Shown here: positions 4,964-7,576 of the stretch, one piece after another
How the letters are laid out: each line of letters starts with the position of its first letter
Position numbering within the stretch: the first letter of the stretch is position 1
DNA from: Synechococcus sp. GFB01
GTDB lineage: Bacteria; Cyanobacteriota; Cyanobacteriia; PCC-6307; Cyanobiaceae
Reading direction: 5' to 3'
Assembly: GCF_001039265.1 (NCBI RefSeq)
Contig: NZ_LFEK01000072.1
Span: forward strand, 1-7,576
DNA length: 7,576 bases
Program-made: the position numbers and the translations under genes
The notes under the pieces: model-generated
What the model was told of the DNA's origin: nothing
What the model saw: the letters and a program-made list of their open reading frames with translations, nothing else
Databases searched by the model: none

Positions 4964-5971
4964 TCAGCGGCGCCGACCCGGGTGCGGATCTCCTCCCTGC
5001 CGGCGCCGGTCGCGCTCGGCGTAGGCGGTCACCAGCCGCTGCACCAGCGGGTGCCGCACCACATCGGCGGCGCTGAGGCGGCAGATCGCAATCCCCTCCA
5101 CGCCATCCAGCACCTCGGCCGCCTCGCTCAGGCCGCTGGTCACGCCAGCCGGCAGATCAACCTGGGTGGGATCGCCGGTCACCACCATGCGCGAGTTCTC
5201 GCCCAGGCGGGTGAGCACCATCCGCATCTGGGCCGTGGTGGTGTTCTGGGCCTCATCGAGGATCACGAAGGCATCGGCCAGGGTGCGGCCGCGCATGTAG
5301 GCCAGCGGCGCCACCTCGATCACGCCCTTCTCGATCAGGCCGGCCGTGCGCTCCTGACCCAGCAGGGTGTGCAGGGCGTCGTAGAGGGGCCGCAGGTAGG
5401 GATCCACCTTCTGCTGCAGGTCACCGGGGAGGAAGCCCAGCCGCTCGCCGGCCTCCACCGCCGGGCGGGTGAGGATCAGCCGCTCCACCTTGCGCTCGGT
5501 GAGCATGCGCACCGCCAGCACCGTGGCCAGGAAGGTCTTGCCGGTGCCGGCCGGCCCCAGGGCCAGGGTGAGGTCATGGCGCTCCATGGCCTCCACGTAG
5601 GCCTTCTGGTGCAGGGTGCGGGGGCGAAGCAGCTTGCCGCTCTGGCTGCGGGCCAGCACCTGACGCCCCAGCTCCTGGTGCTCCGCGCTGCGGCCGCTGT
5701 CGAGAGCCTGCAGGGCGGTCTGCAGGTCGACCGGGCTGAGACTCTGGCCCTCCTGCCAGATCGGTCGCAGCAGTTCCACCAGCGACTGGGCGCGCTGCAG
5801 CTGGCTGGGGCGACCCTGAATCAGCAGATCGAGACCCCGCAGCACCAGCGAGGCCCCGGTGAGGGCCTCGAGGCGATGCAGGGTCGCTTCGGCCTCTCCG
5901 CCCAGGGCCAGGGCCGCGGCGGGTGAGGGCAGACTGATCGTGGTGCTGGAGAGCCCAGAAGGCTGGGCCAT
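4964..5971 (-). CDS. phoH: PhoH-like ATPase (PhoH/YbeZ family)
   Basis: This 335-residue cytoplasmic P-loop ATPase belongs to the PhoH/PhoL (YbeZ) family, which in many bacteria works with the endoribonuclease YbeY in 16S rRNA processing; in E. coli the name comes from phosphate-starvation induction. An N-terminal KH-like region (about 20-75) is followed by QKAYVEAM, Walker A GPAGTGKT (139-146), LTRPAVEAGERLGFLPGD (167-184), Walker B VILDEAQN (236-243) and the sensor-like GDPTQVDLP (266-274). All expected ATPase motifs are intact and the length is normal for the family. The C-terminus ends in an arginine-rich tail (ERDRRRQGG). The ATG at 5971 is 14 nt after rpsP, with no strong Shine-Dalgarno sequence. 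No ybeY gene is visible in the window. Confidence 0.95.
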   Translation of the reverse strand: MAQPSGLSSTTISLPSPAAALALGGEAEATLHRLEALTGASLVLRGLDLLIQGRPSQLQRAQSLVELLRPIWQEGQSLSPVDLQTALQALDSGRSAEHQELGRQVLARSQSGKLLRPRTLHQKAYVEAMERHDLTLALGPAGTGKTFLATVLAVRMLTERKVERLILTRPAVEAGERLGFLPGDLQQKVDPYLRPLYDALHTLLGQERTAGLIEKGVIEVAPLAYMRGRTLADAFVILDEAQNTTTAQMRMVLTRLGENSRMVVTGDPTQVDLPAGVTSGLSEAAEVLDGVEGIAICRLSAADVVRHPLVQRLVTAYAERDRRRQGGDPHPGRRR

Positions 5972-5985
5972 GGGGCCGGTGCCGC

Positions 5986-6378
5986 TCAGGCTTCGGCGGC
6001 CTCGTCGGCGGCAGCCTCAGCAGCAGCGGCGGCTTCCGCCGCGGCCTTGGCTTCGGCGGCTTCCTTGGCCGCCTGTCTGGCGGCCGCTTCCCGGGCTGCA
6101 GCCTGCTTCTTCTGACCCACCACCACCGAGGCGCGCACGGTCTTCTCGACCAGGCCGCCGCGCTCCAGCAGGGTCAGCACGGTGTCGCTGGGCTGGGCTC
6201 CCTGGGCCAGGCGGGCGCGGATCGCCTCGGTGTTGAGGCGGGTCTCCTTGGTGCGGGGGTTGTAGAAACCCAGCTCCTCCAGGGGGCGGCCATCACGGCG
6301 GGAGGTGCTGTTGCAGGCCACCAGGCGGAAGCTCGCTTCCCGCTTCTTGCCGAACCGCTTCAGGCGGAGCTTGATCAT
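5986..6378 (-). CDS. rpsP: 30S ribosomal protein S16
   Basis: S16 is an early-binding protein of the 30S subunit that stabilises the 5' domain of 16S rRNA. Residues 1-82 carry the whole conserved core: [40 protein letters not shown] and the [18 protein letters not shown] region. E. coli S16 ends at about residue 82. Here a further 48 residues follow, composed almost only of Ala, Glu and Lys/Arg (for example [20 protein letters not shown]), predicted to form a single long helix. Extensions of this kind occur in some high-GC and cyanobacterial S16 proteins. The ATG at 6378 is preceded by CAAGG at a suitable distance. The gene lies 63 nt after ffh and 14 nt before phoH. Confidence 0.97.
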   Translation of the reverse strand: MIKLRLKRFGKKREASFRLVACNSTSRRDGRPLEELGFYNPRTKETRLNTEAIRARLAQGAQPSDTVLTLLERGGLVEKTVRASVVVGQKKQAAAREAAARQAAKEAAEAKAAAEAAAAAEAAADEAAEA

Positions 6379-6409
6379 CGTGGCCTTGCCGCTAAGTGTC
6401 CAAACAACC

Positions 6410-6415
6410 AGTGTA
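6410..6415 (-). promoter_or_regulatory. Candidate -10 element upstream of rpsP
   Basis: In the 63-nt gap between ffh and rpsP the minus strand reads TACACT at 6415-6410, matching the TAnnnT form of cyanobacterial housekeeping -10 boxes. Initiation would fall about 25 nt before the rpsP ATG. No good -35 hexamer is present at the right distance, which is common for cyanobacterial promoters. The block may therefore have an internal promoter in addition to read-through from ffh. Confidence 0.35.
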
Positions 6416-6441
6416 GCCGGTGGGGTGCCCCTGCCCTGCCC

Positions 6442-7576
6442 TCACAGTTCTCCGAAACCCTTGCGCTTCTTGCCGGGCTTGGCCGCCTTCGCCGGGCCGC
6501 CGCCCCGACCGCCACGACCGGCGGGCACGCCCCCCATGCCTGGGAAGCCGCCCATCCCGGGAAAGCCCCCCATGCCGGGCATGCTGGGCATCCCCGGCAT
6601 GCCGCCACCGCCGCGGGTCATCTGCTGCATGAAGCCGCGCATCTGCTGGAAGTTCTGCAGCACCTTGTCCACATCCGCCGGGGTGTGGCCGCTGCCGCTG
6701 GCGATGCGCCGCCGCCGCGAGGGGTTGGCGGCCAGCAGATCGGGGTCGCGCCGCTCGGCCTCGGTCATCGAGCAGATCATCGCCTCGATCTTCCTGAGCT
6801 GCTCCTCGCCCTGCTTGAGCATGCCGTCGTCGATCTTGTTCATCCCCGGGATCAGCTTCATCAGGCCACCGAGCGAGCCCATGCGCTTGATCAGGCGCAT
6901 CTGCTGCACGAAGTCGGAGAAGTCGAAGGTGGCTTCCTGAAGCTTCTGCTGCATGCGGGCCACATCGGCCAGCTCCACCTCCTTCTGGGCCTTCTCCACC
7001 AGGGTGAGCACATCGCCCATGCCCAGGATGCGGCTGGCCATCCGCTCGGGGTGGAAGGGCTGCAGCGCCTCCACCTTCTCGCCGGTGCCGATGAACTTGA
7101 TCGGCGCGCCGCTCACCTTGCGGATCGAGAGGGCGGCACCGCCGCGGGAGTCGCCGTCGAGCTTGGTGAGCACGGCGCCGGTGATGCCCACCTGCTCGTG
7201 GAAGGCGCGGGTGAGCTCGGCGGCCTCCTGGCCGATCATCGAATCCACCACCAGCAGCACCTCATCGGGGCTGCAGGCCTGCCGGATCCGCACCATCTCC
7301 TCCATCATCGACTGATCGATCTGGAGCCGGCCGGCGGTGTCGACCAGCACGGTGTCGAAGCCTTCGGCCCTGGCCTTGGCGATGCCGGCCGCGGCGATGT
7401 CCTCCGGCTTGGCCTCGGTGCCGAGGCTGAACACCTCCACGCCGATCTGGCCGCCCAGCGTTTTCAGCTGCTCGATGGCCGCCGGGCGGTACACGTCCGC
7501 ACCCACCAGCAGCGCCTTGCGTCCCTGTTCCTTGAGATGCAGGCCGAGCTTGGCGGTGGCGGTGGTCTTGCCGGCG
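6442..7576 (-). CDS. ffh: Signal recognition particle GTPase Ffh, 5' end cut by window edge
   Basis: Ffh binds the SRP RNA and signal peptides of nascent membrane proteins and hands ribosomes to the receptor FtsY. The visible 377 residues begin inside the P-loop (AGKTTATAKLG at residue 1), so the N domain and the first part of G1 lie outside. The G domain shows GADVYRPAAIEQL (25-37), DTAGR (79-83), TKLDGDSRGG (137-146) and GTGEK (163-167). The M domain shows the RNA-binding RRRRIASGSG (287-296) and methionine-rich helices (QQMRGFMQQM). The tail consists of glycine, methionine and proline repeats (GGFPGMGGFPGMGG) and a basic end (PGKKRKGFGEL). The stop is at 6442-6444. The gene heads the rpsP-phoH-BI-1 block. 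Confidence 0.97.
   Translation of the reverse strand, partial: AGKTTATAKLGLHLKEQGRKALLVGADVYRPAAIEQLKTLGGQIGVEVFSLGTEAKPEDIAAAGIAKARAEGFDTVLVDTAGRLQIDQSMMEEMVRIRQACSPDEVLLVVDSMIGQEAAELTRAFHEQVGITGAVLTKLDGDSRGGAALSIRKVSGAPIKFIGTGEKVEALQPFHPERMASRILGMGDVLTLVEKAQKEVELADVARMQQKLQEATFDFSDFVQQMRLIKRMGSLGGLMKLIPGMNKIDDGMLKQGEEQLRKIEAMICSMTEAERRDPDLLAANPSRRRRIASGSGHTPADVDKVLQNFQQMRGFMQQMTRGGGGMPGMPSMPGMGGFPGMGGFPGMGGVPAGRGGRGGGPAKAAKPGKKRKGFGEL
6526..6606. repeat. GM/GFPGM low-complexity repeats in the ffh tail
   Basis: The coding strand carries imperfect tandem copies of codons for Met-Pro-Gly and Gly-Gly-Phe-Pro-Gly-Met, reading MPGMPSMPGMGGFPGMGGFP and onward before the basic tail. Glycine/methionine-rich tails are a known trait of bacterial Ffh proteins, so the composition is expected. 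The two adjacent GGFPGM units are a short local duplication at protein level with different synonymous codons. Confidence 0.8.

Noticed and set aside
1..7576. HIP1 octamers (GCGATCGC), CRISPR arrays, tRNA genes, insertion sequences
   Set aside because: Reading through by eye I found partial GATCG words but no full HIP1 site, no regularly spaced repeats, no tRNA-like cloverleaf and no transposase. A computed search would be needed to exclude them fully.

Overview
The window is a very G+C-rich stretch of bacterial chromosome that reads as a picocyanobacterium of the Cyanobium / freshwater Synechococcus kind. Three things point there: the order ffh-rpsP-phoH-BI-1, a protein resembling the S-type phycobiliprotein lyases (CpcS/CpeS) next to trmD, and a 174-residue protein next to era that I recognise as a conserved hypothetical of this group. 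The assignment is an inference from gene content and order; no rRNA or tRNA gene is present to confirm it. Almost all of the DNA is coding and nearly every gene lies on the minus strand.

Right half (minus strand, transcribed right to left): a 5'-truncated ffh (SRP GTPase, 6442-7576), rpsP (ribosomal protein S16, 5986-6378), phoH (PhoH-like ATPase, 4964-5971) and a Bax-inhibitor-1 family membrane protein (4168-4905). A rho-independent terminator (about 4100-4121) follows the last gene. The spacing of 14 to 63 nt suggests one expression block for protein targeting, the ribosome and RNA metabolism.

Middle: the conserved cyanobacterial protein of unknown function (3531-4055) is the only plus-strand gene. 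It is divergent from era across a 70-nt intergenic region and convergent with the BI-1 gene.

Left half (minus strand): era (2343-3460), a Phd-type antitoxin and VapC-type PIN toxin pair (2044-2271, 1604-2044), the lyase-like gene (1067-1591), trmD (339-1067) and a YbjQ/UPF0145 gene cut by the window edge (1-321). The antitoxin/toxin and lyase/trmD junctions are both TGATG overlaps. The era reading frame is broken by an apparent one-base loss near 2815-2823, between the G4 and G5 motifs of the GTPase. A 9-bp perfect palindrome lies directly in front of the antitoxin start and is a good candidate for the operator of the toxin-antitoxin pair.

Most of the window is conserved housekeeping sequence, and I do not see a clearly new multi-gene system. 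The points most worth checking are the split era, the toxin-antitoxin pair inside a translation/RNA gene cluster with its palindrome, the CAG-encoded polyglutamine tail of TrmD, the long alanine-rich tail of S16, and the translational coupling of a lyase-like gene to trmD.
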